This document shows positions 24,301 to 36,300 of a DNA stretch of 64,000 nucleotides, in pieces. How positions within the stretch are numbered: the stretch's first letter is position 1; every line of letters starts with the position of its first letter. The notes beneath the pieces are model-generated. The model was given only the letters and a program-made list of their open reading frames with translations. It was not told where the DNA came from and ran no database searches. Both the position numbers and the translations under genes were made by a program. This DNA comes from Corynespora cassiicola (lineage: Eukaryota > Ascomycota > Dothideomycetes > Pleosporales > Corynesporascaceae), in contig JAEUWY010000006.1 in NCBI GenBank assembly GCA_022059125.1, positions 930,001-994,000 on the forward strand, read 5' to 3'.

Positions 24301-25990
24301 TCATGCTCATCTATAGAGCGCTTGATGTAGCTCAGGTGTGGTTCATCAAGGCCTGGGGTGAAGGCTACGACGGAAAACCGAAGGGAATCTTCGGTTTTCT
24401 TCCGCCCCCCGCCGAACAGCCCTTCCCTTGGCTCGCATGGTTCTTCCTCTTCGTCGCTGCTACTGCGATTCTGTTCTGGTGGACGAATCTCATCATGTTC
24501 GGTGTAGGGTATCACGCCGCGAAGTCGATTTTCAAGGAAGCCATCGATCGAGTGGCTCATGCAACATTCCGCTTCTACGATGTAACGCCTGTAGGCCGAC
24601 TGATGAACCGACTGACTTCGGACATGAATACTATAGACGGAGACTTGAGCGTCATGTTCACCATATTTGCATGGCAGTTTATAGGATGGCTTTCTTGCGT
24701 CGTTGTTATCCTAGGCTCGACACCTGCCTTTATGGTCTTTGGTCTGTTTCTCTGCTTTGGGTTTGGATACTACTTCTATCGGTTCCTGCCGACCTCTCAA
24801 TCACTCAGACGACTGGAGGTAGGTTTTCTGTGTTATTCATGTATATGCCCAACTAACATACATTGTAGATGGTATCGCTCTCCCCGCTCATGTCCAACTT
24901 CGGTGCTTTAGTCGAGGGCCTCACAACTGTGCGCGCCTTCTCCGCGCAATCACGCTTCCAGGCGCGTGTCATTGAAGTGGTAGACAACTTCCAGAAGAAT
25001 GATCACTTCTACTGGTCCCTCCAAGCATGGCTCTCGTTCCGCTTCAGCAGCATGTCGGCCTCTTCGACACTAATCATGTCGCTCATCGCAGTCTTCATGG
25101 GCATCGGCCCAGGCCTGACAGCCTTCGTCCTCGTCACTGCCTCCAAATTCGTCACGCACACAGATGTCATGTGCCGAATCTACGGTATGCTCGAAATGGA
25201 CTTTACAAGCGTGGAGCGCGTAGTCGAACTCCTCGACCTGGAGCAGGAGACGCCCGGAGTCGTCGACCCGCCCGCCCACTGGCCCACATACAGCGGTGAC
25301 ATCGTCTTCGAAGACGTCTCCATCCGCTACGCGCCCAACCTCGATCCTGCCCTCCAAAACATCACCCTCCGCATCCCAGCCGGCAGCAACACGGCGGTAA
25401 TCGGCCGCACCGGCTCCGGAAAATCCACACTCGCCCTCTCCCTCCTGGCCACCATCACGCCAGAGAGCGGTCGCATCCTCATCGACGGTCTCGACGTCTC
25501 CACAGTCAACAAGCAAGCCCTCCGCAGCAGAGTCACCTTCCTCGCCCAAGAACCCGTCCTCTTCCCCGGCTCCATGCGCAAGAACCTGGACCCGCTCGAC
25601 GAGTACTCGGACGCGGCCTGCGAATCCGTCCTCGCCAAGATCGCGGGCAACCACAACTGGACGCTCAGTACCAGCATCGAGGGCGGCGGCAAGGGCCTCT
25701 CGCAGGGCCAGAGGCAGCTCGTGGGCCTGGCGCGCGCCATGCTGCGCCGGAGCCCCGTGCTCATCATGGACGAGGCCACGGCGAGCATCGACTTTGAGAC
25801 GGCCCAGAGGATTCAGAGCGTGTTGAGGGAGGAGATGCGCGAGAGTACCGTGATTACGATTGCGCATCAGTTGGAGGCGGTCAAGAATGCGGATTTCTGC
25901 ATCGTCTTGGGGAAGGGGAGGCTGGAGAAGGCGGGAAGGGCGAGGGATATGCTGGCTGATGGGGGGGAGTACAGTTCCATGCTGGCTTGA
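21310..25990 (+). CDS. ABC multidrug transporter, ABCC/MRP family, full length
   Basis: Full transporter of about 1490 residues from five inferred exons: 21310-21396, 21455-21766, 21818-22331, 22381-24818 and 24869-25990. Order: N-terminal hydrophobic helices (a TMD0-like part), TMD1, NBD1, linker, TMD2, NBD2. NBD1 has Walker A GEVAAGKT, signature LSGGQKARVALARA and Walker B LLFLDDPLSALD, with Asp in place of the catalytic Glu, as usual in ABCC asymmetric sites. NBD2 has Walker A GRTGSGKST, signature LSQGQRQLVGLARA, Walker B VLIMDEATASID with the Glu present, and an H-loop IAHQ. Fungal relatives export drugs, conjugates or metabolites; the substrate here is unknown. TMD1 carries a low-complexity hydrophilic insert rich in Asn-Gly. 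The start is the first ATG of an open exon; the frame is open further upstream, so the first exon is the least certain part. Confidence 0.92.
22627..22684 (+). repeat. in-frame AATGGN-type repeat coding an Asn-Gly tract in the ABC transporter
   Basis: Repeated AATGG(C/G/T) hexamer-like units encode an Asn-Gly-rich stretch (NGNANGHSNGESNGE) in a hydrophilic loop between TMD1 helices. The length of such a tract may vary between strains. Confidence 0.6.
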
Positions 25991-26578
25991 GCAAAAAACA
26001 AAACAAAAAGTGGCTGATGTGGAAGGGAAGAAAAAAAAAGGGGGGAGAATGGGACGAAAACATAGATGAGAGATTGATACGTTACATTGTCTCTGGATTT
26101 GACACTTGTTTTCATGGCGTTTTGGAGCTGCTTGGTAGTGGATTCAATGGGAGATGGACTGGCCTGATCTGTCTAGACGCTCTCTATAGACCACTCGACT
26201 TGACAAATGCTCGTCTTCACTTTTGTCTCCTTCTCCTCCGTCTAACCATCAGCCACGAGAACAAGGAACAATGACTTATGCAACAGGGCAACAGCTCTCT
26301 CTACGTGTATGTCTAGCCAATGCAGATGCATATGCGACCAACGACCGACCACCCGAAAAGCAGAAAAATGCACGAGGCCATAGATGTGCTGTGTACGTAC
26401 TCATGCCGTACACAAAGGCCCAACGAGAAAAAAAAAGGCCTCAAAAATACCAGATCCAAAGACAGATTTCTACACAAGAGGCGCGCGGTGACTCCGTCGC
26501 CATCTTGGGCCTCGTGATACCGCATGAAGTCAAGGAGTGTGTGTGCGGATCCAAAGCATGCTGAGCTCACAAGTCGAC
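25991..26578. other. convergent 3' intergenic region
   Basis: This 588 bp lies between the stops of the convergent ABC and R3H genes. It holds A-rich tracts just after the ABC stop and no supported gene. Confidence 0.5.
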
Positions 26579-27684
26579 TCAAACCATGCCCCACAGAGGC
26601 CGCGGCATAGGAAGACACCTCCGCTGCGCGCCGGCCCTGAGCTTCGTCTCCTTGAACCCAATGTACGCCTCCCTGCGCGCCGGATTGCCGACCGTGACCG
26701 ACCACGTCTTGAGCCCATAATAGATCCCAATGTGATGGACGAGCCACCTGCCAAAGCTGCCCCCCTGATCCTCCTCCGGAGTCTCAAAGAGCATGAGCTC
26801 GCGCTTGACCTCGTCCTTTGCCTTGGGAGACCTGAGATCGCTCATCTGGCCATTCCGCCCGACAAAGACAATCTCGTCGTCCGACGAGTCCGGATCCGCG
26901 GGTATGCCCTCGGCGGCGGCCTGGCGCTCGCGCTCCTCCCAGTCCTCGACAAACTTGCGCACCTCGCCCTCGAGGTCCATGAGCAGGCCCTTTGCGCCGC
27001 GCGAGTACTTGAGCTTGTCGCGGAGCTCCTTGGGGACCACGCCGGGGGCCGTAGGCTTCGCAGCGACGGTGCGGGTCGCTGTCTTGGCCTTTGTGGCGGC
27101 CGTCTTTCGCTCTGCATTCTGGCGCGCAAGGCCGGCGTCCCAGAGCGGGGCGAGGTAGTAGGGGACGTGGTGGACTTTGTACGTGGGGTGGACCTCCCAG
27201 TCCTTGGGCTGCGGGGGCTCGACGTACGGGTTATTCAGGAGGCGATCTAAAGACTTCAATCAACACACTTCCGAGGGGTAAATTTTGAGGGGGAGCGGCC
27301 GGTCGACGCGATTAGCCGGCGATAAGGAGTTGGCGGGGGCGTACCGTTCTCCCACCTCTGGCGACGGCGACTCCCCTCTTTGCCTTTGAGAAGCGCATCG
27401 CGCCTCTTGAGGCTGTCGCGTCGCATTGGCTCCTTGCGGCGGTAGTAGCTGGCGCTGCCACCCTCCTTTGCGGCGGTGGCGGCGGGCGTCGGCCGAACTG
27501 CCGGAGCATCGTCCAGCGGAATCTGGAGTGCGACGGCAGAGCCCTGGATGTCTCCTGGGGCGGAGATGGTCACCGATGTCATGGCAGCGGTCGCTTGTTC
27601 GGTCCAGGCCTCGATGTCAATCGGCTGGGCGGGAACGCCATGTTGGGGGCTCTGGGGAGCTTCCTCGTTGGGATGGATGGCCAT
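26579..27684 (-). CDS. R3H-domain protein with R3H-associated N-terminal region
   Basis: Two exons are inferred, 27684-27345 and 27246-26579, giving 335 residues. The N-terminal half is low-complexity, then basic (SYYRRKEPMRRDSLKRRDAL), leading into RWENDRLLNNPYVEPPQPKDW and VHHVPYYLAPLWD, the pattern of the fungal R3H-associated N-terminal domain. An acidic DSSDDEIVFVGR segment follows. The C-terminal part (FGRWLVHHIGIYYGLKTWSVTVG, then REAYIGFKE) fits an R3H single-stranded nucleic-acid-binding domain. The role is not established; RNA or ssDNA binding is inferred from the domain. The intron is 98 nt. The start with the MAIHPNEEAP reading is chosen because upstream in-frame codons are not family-like. 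Confidence 0.8.
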
Positions 27685-28172
27685 CGCTGAGAGATGGCGA
27701 GCGAGCGGAGGTGGTGTCGCTGGGAGAAAGTGAAGAGAGAGCGGACCTGCGCGGCAGATGTATGGAGTCCTGAGGGCCGGGGCCGAGTGCAGGACAGAAA
27801 GGATAGCTGTCAAGATGGAGTAAACGAAGTGGTGGAGGAGTGTAGATAAACGCGATAGGAATGCGGTAATGACCAGTTGACCAGCTCCGACTAGCTAGCC
27901 GGACCGCCAATCAGGGCACAACGTGGGGCTATGCACATCACACAGGGACAGTCACACCTTCGGTAACCGCATTTGCTACTACCCTGCTCACATGCACATG
28001 GGCAAGCTGACAGCCTTGGGAGGCACGGTTAAGAGTGGTAATGGCACCATGTACTCCTCGCATTGCTCATGCTATACATTAACATACATTAACGTCATCA
28101 ACATGTATATCCAACCAGTGCGCCCTTCCCACAATCTGGGTATCCCAACTCATTCAGCACGAAGGTAAAAGT
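27685..28172. other. intergenic between R3H gene and M28 peptidase gene
   Basis: This 488-bp spacer separates two genes in the same orientation. It includes the R3H promoter and the 3' region of the peptidase gene. Nothing else is seen. Confidence 0.45.
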
Positions 28173-29405
28173 CTACTTGAACTTAGCAAACGCCAGTTCG
28201 TAGGCCAAACCAAGCGTCAGCCTAGCGTGCTGGAGCATGTGATCGAAGCTCAGGTATTCAATCTTATCCTCGGTCGTGTGGATCTTGTTGTCCGAGTACT
28301 TGAAGTCTGACTCAATCACGAATGCTGACGGGTACCCAGCCTTGGAAGCACTAGCGTGGTCAGAGCAGGCATAGCCGCACTTGGTCAGGACGTAAGGAAT
28401 ATCACAGTAGGCGGTGATGACCTTCTTGATGAACTCGGTTAGACCAGGGTCGACGAAGTCGGTGATGACTCCAACGGACTCGGGCTCGCCTGCATCGATC
28501 GTCTTCTGGACGTAGCCAGTCATGTCCTGTTGGAGCATGGCCTTGACGTTTCTGCCTTCCTGCTCGTATGACTGGAAAATGGCCTGGGACCCGAGTAGGC
28601 CGCCCTCTTCCGCGCTATACCAGTGGAACTCGACAGTGTTATCTGCCTTGCCCTTGACGATGTCCTCGGACTGGAGAAGAACGCGCAGGGCCTCCAGAAT
28701 CGTAACGGTACCACTGCCATCATCGTCGGCTCCGGGTGCTGCGAGCAGCGAAGGGAAGAACAGGTTGATGCTGTCCTGATGCGCACCAATGACGACCGTC
28801 TTGTTGCTCTTTCCCGGAATCGTTGCGATGATACTAGCCTGTCCCCAGGAGTGAGGGAAAGCCTTTACCGAGGCACCATGGTCCAAAGCACCACCCTCAT
28901 GCAGAGTCTTATTGACCTGGCTTAGCAGCCATGCAGATGACTGTGCACCGTACGACGACTTGTAGTATCGCGTGTGGAAAGACGTAAACTTTTCTAGGTG
29001 TTTGTACATGTTTTCCTTCTCGAGCTTCTTCAGGAGCGGCTTGATGGTTTCATTGTGGGCAACATCGGATGGGAAGGTGACGCTCTGAACGCCGACCTCT
29101 TTGTTCAAGGCGCCGAGCTCGGGCGTATCCGTAATGTCGAAAAAGTTCATTCCTTCCTGCAAACGACATTGATTAGCTTACTTCCATGTGCGATAGACGT
29201 TCGTTCCGAAGCGTACCCGTCGCAGTTCCCACTTCTCGTCCTCGGTGACGTATCGCGTGTCTCCGGGAGCAAGCTCGATCAGATACTGCTCTGGCTCATC
29301 GACAGTCGTGGGCGCATCCTGGAGGACGGCCTGCTGGCGATTTGGCGTCGCGGCAGCTGCAGCTAGTGCCGCAGCGCAGAGGGGGTACAATAGGGCGGAC
29401 TTCAT
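28173..29405 (-). CDS. lap1: secreted leucine aminopeptidase, peptidase family M28 (LAP1-like)
   Basis: Zinc exopeptidase that removes N-terminal residues from peptides outside the cell. Two exons are inferred, 29405-29217 and 29156-28173, giving 390 residues, the usual length of fungal LAP1. A signal peptide ([19 protein letters not shown]) is followed by a propeptide with [23 protein letters not shown]. Metal and catalytic motifs are in order: [11 protein letters not shown] (His and nearby Asp), [19 protein letters not shown] (bridging Asp), [12 protein letters not shown] (the Glu-Glu pair), MLQQDMTGY (Asp), and the C-terminal [13 protein letters not shown] (His). Two Cys in KCGYACSDH match the conserved disulfide. 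N-glycosylation sequons are present. It is in the same orientation as FOX2 upstream, with about 500 bp between. Confidence 0.93.
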
Positions 29406-29902
29406 GGTGGATGGGGAGGTTGGTAAGAGCTCTCTGAAGCTGCACGAGAGCTGGCGTGCGAGGCTGCTAGGTTGACGCGGTGACCGGACATAGCGGGGCT
29501 TAGCTATCTCGATTCGGGAAGGTGCATTTCATCATCGATCAGATGAGATTCCATATCCACCACCATCTCTGTACCGAGGAATAGCGGACTGATTTCTAGT
29601 TGTTTCAGCTGCTACGATAAGACCTCGGGAGCTATCGATGTACTCATTGCGCTGGTTTGCGGTTGAAATTCCTGAGAGGTTGTGGACAGAGCTGCACTAT
29701 CTCGACCGACAACACATAGCAAGCGACAGGCTTCTTCACGGCCGCAACAAGCACGCAATCAAGTCAAATATCAAGCGCATAAACACCACACACCAATGCC
29801 GACTTTAAGTTGAAATTGAGTCATGCCATTATCAGTACATGCATACATATCTACATAAACAAAATGTGAATATCAAATCATCCCGCTTTTAATCGGTTGC
29901 TC
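29406..29902. other. intergenic between M28 peptidase gene and FOX2
   Basis: This 497 bp contains the peptidase promoter and the FOX2 3' region. No additional gene and no clear TATA box were seen. Confidence 0.45.
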
Positions 29903-32900
29903 CTACAACTTGCTAGCTCCTCCCAAAAGCTCTGCTCCGGCGCCAGAGATGGCTAGCTTACCAGTCTCGACAACGGTGGTCTGGAAAACGACAGTGTTGT
30001 TGACCTTCCACATCTCCGTCTTGAGGGTCTGGCCAGGAAGGACAGTACCGGCAAACCTGACCTTGATGTTCTTGTAGGGACCAAAGCTCTGCAGCACGTG
30101 CTTACCTGAGATACCGAAGAAGCACAGGCCGTGGAGAATGGGCACCTTGAATCCACCGACCTTGCTGAACTCGGGGTCAATGTGAAGAGGATTCCGGTCG
30201 CCAGAGAGACGGTAGACGGCTGCCTGCTCCTCCGTAGTCTTCTCCTCGACAACGGCGTCAGGAGCACGCTTGGGGGGCTTGTGGACAGCAGTTGCGGGGC
30301 CTCGGTCGCTGCCCTTGGATGGGCCACCAAAGCCACCGGAACCACGGATGAAAACGGTAGACTCGTTATAGAAGATGTCTTCGCCAGTGTTGGCGTCCTT
30401 GGTAGTGGTGCCAGTCACAATGATACCAGCAGCGCCCTTGTCGACAACCTCGATGAGCTTGGGGTACGAAACGAGCTTGGCCTCAGTTGGGATAGGGAAC
30501 TTCCTAATCTCAAGGAACTGCTCGCCGTGCAGGAGCATCATAGGCGAGAAGTTGGGAACAACATCTGCCATAGAGAAGGGGGCAACAGCGTTGAAGGGAG
30601 GAATGACACCAAAGGTGGGGAGGACCTGGAAGTTGTCGTGGTTCTCGTAGACAAACGGAAGGTCGGCACGCTTGGCACCAACACCGAGGTCTGTGACTTG
30701 TTAGATAGTGATCATACAAGGCTTCGAGGAAACTTACTGTAGAGAATGACATCCCTCTCGTCGTATTCGAACGGCGTGCCCTCTGCCTTGGCAGCCTTAG
30801 CGGCCTCAATAGCCTTGAGGACTTCACTGTTGTCCTTCTTCTCCTTCTTGCCCTTGCTCTTGTTCTCCATGTTGGCCATGATGCTCTTGAGTCCACTGGC
30901 GTTGTCGAAGGGGTGATCGGCACGGCCATCATCAAAGTTGTTAATCTTCTCCCACTGCTCCAAAACAGCTTCGGGTGTGAGCTTGACATCGACGGGGAAG
31001 CCGTGTCCACCAGTGCGCTGCCACCTGGTGGCAGCAAACCATCCCTGGCCGGACTCGTAGAGACCGCCAGTTGGCTCGGGTGCCTTGTCGGAGCAAAGAA
31101 GCACGACAAGAGGAGCAACATAGTCGGGCTTCAGGGCCTGAACCATCTCCTCGGGCATGATGGTAGCGGTCATCTGGGTTCCTGCGTTAGGAGCAATAGT
31201 GTTGACGTAGATGTTGTTCTTCTTGCCCTCGAGAGCAAGCGACTTGGAGAAACCAAGGATGCCGCACTTGGCCGCGGCATAGTTGGCCTGGCCGAAGTTA
31301 CCGTAGATACCGCTGGTAGATGTGGTATTAATGATGCGGCCGTACTTCTGCTTCAAGAAGTAGGGCCAGGCAGCCTTCGTGCAGGCGTAGGTGCCGTTCA
31401 AGTGCACCTGCTGGATGATGTCCCACTGGTTGTCATCCATGTTGGCAAATGCCTTGTCACGAAGGATACCAGCGTTGTTGATCAGGACATCGATGCGGCC
31501 GTAGGTGTCAATGGCAGTCTTGATGACAGCCTCGCCATCGACGACGTTGGCCTTGTTGCCAACAGCTTGGCCACCAAGCTTCTGGATCTCCTGGACAACA
31601 GTATCGGGGTTGGCGAGATCGTTGATGACGAGCTTTGCGCCGCGCTTAGCGAACTGGAGAGCATATGCACGACCAAGACTATCACTGTTAGCAAAGTTCA
31701 TATATTAGCTTTGACCAACTTACCCGGCACCACCACCAGTGATAAGGACGACCTTGTCCTTGAAGTCGAGCTCCTCGCCCTTGGGGTTCGGGGGCAGCTG
31801 AGTGGCAGCCTCGAGAAGCTCCAATGCGTTTGCGGGGCCTTGTGGGTGTTCTGGCTGCGAGAAGTCTACAACATCCTTCCACTTGGCCGCAACGGCGCCT
31901 GGTGTCAGGGTCTCGTCAGGCTTCAAAAGAGCACCCTTGGACCTTTCCCACCTCAGCTTGGCAATGTGACCACCACCCGCCTCGTATATCGAGCCAGTCT
32001 CCTCGGAGGAGCTGTGTGTAAGGGCGGCGACAAGAGGCACGATCCACTCAGGCTTGAGCTTGTCGAGGACATCAGGGGGCATAACAGTTTCAGTCATGCG
32101 GCTGGCGGCGATGGGTGCGATGACGTTGCAAAGAATGTTGTATTTCAAACCCTCCTTTGCGAGCGTCTCTGTGAAGCCGACGAGGGCAAGTTTGGCAGCT
32201 GAGTGAATTAGCCATATCCATCGAATATGGTATACGAAACATACCAGAGTAGTTGGTCTGGCCGAAAGAGCCGAAGAGACCGGCAGCCGACGCAGTGCTA
32301 ATCAGACGGCCGTACTTCTGTTTCCTGAAGTATGGCCACGCAGCGCGCGCACACTTGTATGCACCCCTGACATGGACAGCCTGAATCAGATCCCAGTCTG
32401 ACTGCTTCATGTTCTTGAAGCTGATATCCCTCAGGATACCCGCATTGTTGATCAGCACATCGATGCGCCCGAAGTTGTCGATAGCCGTCTTGACAATGTT
32501 CTCTCCGTTCTCGACCGAGTCGTAGTTGGCGACGGCCTTGCCGCCCGCGGCGCGGATCTCGTCGACGACCTTGTCTGCGGCCTATAATGCTAATGTTAGC
32601 CGATGTTCTGTCATATGCGTACTTGATCACATGCGCCGACTTGGGATGACGCAGGAGCTACAGCTGCGTGTGGGGCCATTCTCCACGTTGACAGCTATGA
32701 GAACCGACATTACTGCCGGACACAATAGGGCTACGAGGTTGGGGGCATGCAAACGTACCTGAGAACCCTTTCCTTCGCCCTTGAAGCTGCCGCCGAGGTC
32801 GTTCACGACGACGTTTGCGCCGCGGCTACCGAAGAAGATGGCGTACTGGCGGCCCAGGCCGCCACCAGCACCCGTCACAACGACAGTCTGGCCATCGTAT

Positions 32901-32920
32901 CTGAGCTCTTGGGGAGCCAT
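29903..32920 (-). CDS. fox2: peroxisomal multifunctional enzyme FOX2 (hydratase-dehydrogenase)
   Basis: Second and third steps of peroxisomal fatty-acid beta-oxidation: 2-enoyl-CoA hydratase 2 plus (3R)-hydroxyacyl-CoA dehydrogenase. Five exons are inferred: 32920-32759, 32581-32245, 32198-31724, 31678-30738 and 30690-29903, giving 900 residues. Two short-chain dehydrogenase domains stand in tandem, each with a Gly-rich NAD site ([30 protein letters not shown]), an INNAGILRD motif and a Tyr-x3-Lys site (NYSAAK; NYAAAK). A C-terminal MaoC/hotdog hydratase domain follows, with [18 protein letters not shown] and the HGLCFFG segment. The protein ends in SKL, a perfect type-1 peroxisomal targeting signal. 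The first intron is 177 nt; the others are 45-47 nt. CCGAGG/CCTCGG cores upstream suggest fatty-acid induction. Confidence 0.96.
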
Positions 32921-33203
32921 GGTGTATATATGCCCTAGGAAGGGGTTCGAAGCTCTCTCCACGTAGCTTTCGGTGTGATGCGATGCACGCAACTAGAATT
33001 GGGAAGCTATAGCACTGCTGCTGCAACTCGCGCCTGTTCTTGACAACGCTTCAAACAGGATGAGATGGCAACACCAAAGAGGGCAGGAGATGAATGCGCG
33101 TGGATAAAAGAGACCGGTGAGGGCTGAGGGAGAGTTGACGTTTTGTGAAAGGACGGCGCGCTTTTGCTTGTGATCCTATGACATTGCCGGCCATGTCGAC
33201 TTG

Positions 33204-33209
33204 CCGAGG
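33204..33209. promoter_or_regulatory. CCGAGG core, possible FarA/FarB fatty-acid response site
   Basis: CCGAGG, the core recognised by fungal FarA/FarB-type fatty-acid regulators, lies 284 bp upstream of the FOX2 ATG. A 6-mer can occur by chance, so support comes mainly from the gene it precedes and the second copy. Confidence 0.35.
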
Positions 33210-33380
33210 TTGTGGGGTAGCCGGTCCACGTGACGTCTTCTGTTCACATGTCGACCCCCGGCTAACATGCCAAAATCCGGGGCACGAGGTCACAAAGTCG
33301 ACCTTGGCTAGCTCATCCCTCACATCTGATGTTTTGCGCCACGTTCGGGCTTGGAGGCTCCTACAGCTGCGTCGAAGATG

Positions 33381-33386
33381 CCTCGG
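33381..33386. promoter_or_regulatory. CCTCGG core, second possible FarA/FarB site
   Basis: CCTCGG, the same core on the other strand, lies about 461 bp upstream of FOX2. Confidence 0.3.
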
Positions 33387-36300
33387 AAGTGCTTATTGTG
33401 GGGCTCTGTGAACCTCCGACGGACTCCCGCAAGCTCCGCCTGCTTTCAAGTCCCGTTTGTCCTGCCCGTCGCCCTTGGCTATGCACACTTGACCCACGTT
33501 TTCGAGCGCCGTGGTCATCTCGAAAGACCGAATGATACATGGAGGAAGAGCCGGACGATTAGATGGTTTAAAAAAATCTATATATTCTTATATTCCGAAA
33601 AGTGAGGTGAAGCCATTCTGCATGTAGAGTACCCAAGTACAATTTTTCATGGAAGCAATAAAATATTCGAGTGCGGGGTTCATCGAGCTGGAGAGAAAAG
33701 GAGACAGTCCTCGAGGGCACAGAGAGAGATGACAGTCACACCGTAGTAGTGGTTTAGTAACCAAGCCGGCGGAGTGTGTGTGCCAGCCACGTGGATTTGC
33801 TCCCATGGCGATTGATACATCGGTACACACAAGGTTGACTAAGACTTATCAGCACGATGCAAACTAATCATTGTCGGAAGAAACCCATGGCGCCAGTACT
33901 TTTGCCATACTTGCTGCTGCATGCACCCTACCGGGCCGGTACAACATTCGACTGCCTTGTTGACTGGGCATTGTGTAAGGCAGCTAGCATGGTACTATAA
34001 TTGGGACGGCTCTTTACCCAGCCAACCATGCTACGCAATGGTATGGCCATGGTACCCCGCGATCGTACGTGTTTGAAGATGCTAGAGGAAAGATGCGCCT
34101 TGAGAGGCTCGAGCGCAGGTGCGTCCGAATTGGGCTTGGACTGGAACGCTCACGATTTTTCAGATCGACTGTCCAAATTACCTCTTGAAAGCCCAGCACA
34201 TGCGCAGAACTATTGTCCAAGCCAGCGACTACATCGTACCCAGATCGACTCTCCTAGGCAGCAATATACCCGAGCGTTACTCACTACATCAATCTATCCC
34301 GTGCCCTCGTCTCGAGCTGACCACAAGTCTTCTCCACGTCTCCACTGTTCGACGTCCATTGCACCTAGTCCCAGCCGAAGATCGCGTCAAGCAACAAAAC
34401 TAGTATGGATGCTGAGGCCAGTCTCATCTTCACGCTGAAGATTTGCGGTTCTGCACGGGCAGTCATTGGGGGGTTGTTGACCAGAACCCACCGGGAAGGA
34501 CGATTCAGTCGAGCTATGGTAGAGTCGGATATCGCGAAACAAACTGGTATCCGGAAAGCCTGCAGGAAGTCGGTAGACGATATAAGCTGAGCACAAAGAG
34601 GTTGCCTACACAAGAAGCCAGGAATCACCTCCCGTCCCGCCGGTGGACGTTCGTTCGCAGGAACAGATGATACGCTAATGCCGACAGCAAGGCTTTATCC
34701 GGAGTGGAGTGATGTCTAAGATGTCGAATCCTAAGCGCGGCTCATGACCTCTACGCTCCTGCCATTTTCGTCCTTTTTATACCTTGTCCGTCCAAATCGA
34801 GTCGAGAGATAGTCCCGGCTCCATCGAGCCCGTACATCAAGGAGCTAAACGAGCTTTGGCTATATCTGAATGCGTCATATGAGCTATAGGGAATCCAATG
34901 GTGCTTGTGTTACCCCGAGATGTATCAAACGTCCGATATTCCGAGCCCCGAAGGAAATGCTTCAATCGAATTGGTGGATCGGGGTGTTCATCGGATCCTC
35001 CACTGCCAACGTCTGGGCAATAAATAAAGGGTTGAATTGGTCGAGATTTTAGCGGCATATCAGTTGCAGAGGGAGGATATCGTATCAGGTCAAGAGCCAA
35101 GTTGTCGAATTGTGGGGCAGGGTGAATGAAAAAACGGCAGAAGCTGGTGTAGCTGAGATGTGCGCTCTGGAAGGAAAGCCTAAAGTGCTTTTTCTCGTGT
35201 CCGTGAATATCACTGGCCTCCACAGAATGCTGATGCCTTAGGTTCCGAGGCAGTTGTTGATACCAAGACAACCTCTTGAGAGAAAAGAGACATGGATGCA
35301 GTAGCTCCTGCACTTCTGCAGTCGAGCAACCAATCTCCGCGTAGTGGCAGGGCTGTTTTACATGCCTTCCTATATGTTGTGTGGAATCTCAAACGGCTCC
35401 ATGTAGGGCCATACCATGGTGACAGGAAATGTGATAGCTGCATACTGGAAGCCATGATCGGTGAGCGGAAGCCGGTATGTGGGCATGAGACCCATGCTAC
35501 TAGTAAAAGGTCGCATGTCGACCTACATCTCAGGCAGTGCGATACTCCCATTCCCCGCAAGTGGTGCGTTCAATATGTATTGGGGTGGCCTTTACAGGCA
35601 TCTGCCTTGAAAGCCATGCCGGATTCCTGCATTCCACGATGATGCCTCTATCGGGGAAGCACCTTGTGCATATTTCCTGTCACAACGTTGCGAATGTGGA
35701 CACAGAAATTCTTAACCCTCGTATGCGGTGTGACCAGCCCATTGGCAAAGCGAAGCGCATAGCCGCATATGCTCCACCCCAGCTCATACGTTAGTTCTTT
35801 TTAGATAAATACCAAAGGTGCCATGTGCCAGAATAGGCATGTATAAAAGACACCTGGAACGCGGAGGAGAAACGGCAGGGTGTCAACCCACGGAGGAATG
35901 TGTCAGCCTAACCTAGCTTGCATACGACAGAAGCTTATCTGAAAGAGAGTCTTCCTTCATGGTTGCAAGTTCTGAGTTCCTGCCTTGACTCATGGTGTCA
36001 TTTTGAGGAATTCCATGTAACAGGACCTCGGTTTGGCTCTCAAAACGTGGCGTCTATTGCAATTCCCTGGGGCAATCAAACCACTGCACTGTTTTGCTTG
36101 CGTGTCCATGTCGGCCCGCGACTCGAAACTGGGATGTCATGAGGGCTCTTGCATTACCTGCATGTGCCAGAGACGGATAGCTGCATGGCGAAAACTCCGC
36201 CAGCTGTAGGGGTTCCCAAGAGCCCCCTCCCCCATGCGCACCAACGTTGACGGATGAGATGCTTGCTCACAAACTGCAAAGCCCTGTGACTCGAAAATGC

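Noticed and set aside
24060..24560. Minus-strand frame of 166 residues inside the ABC gene
   Set aside because: Antisense shadow of a well-supported coding exon.
30913..32202. Plus-strand frame of 429 residues opposite FOX2
   Set aside because: Antisense shadow of FOX2 exons; it runs through the FOX2 introns and has no family resemblance.
34837..35313. Minus-strand frame of 158 residues
   Set aside because: No motif, no splice partner, and the opposite strand is also open in part.
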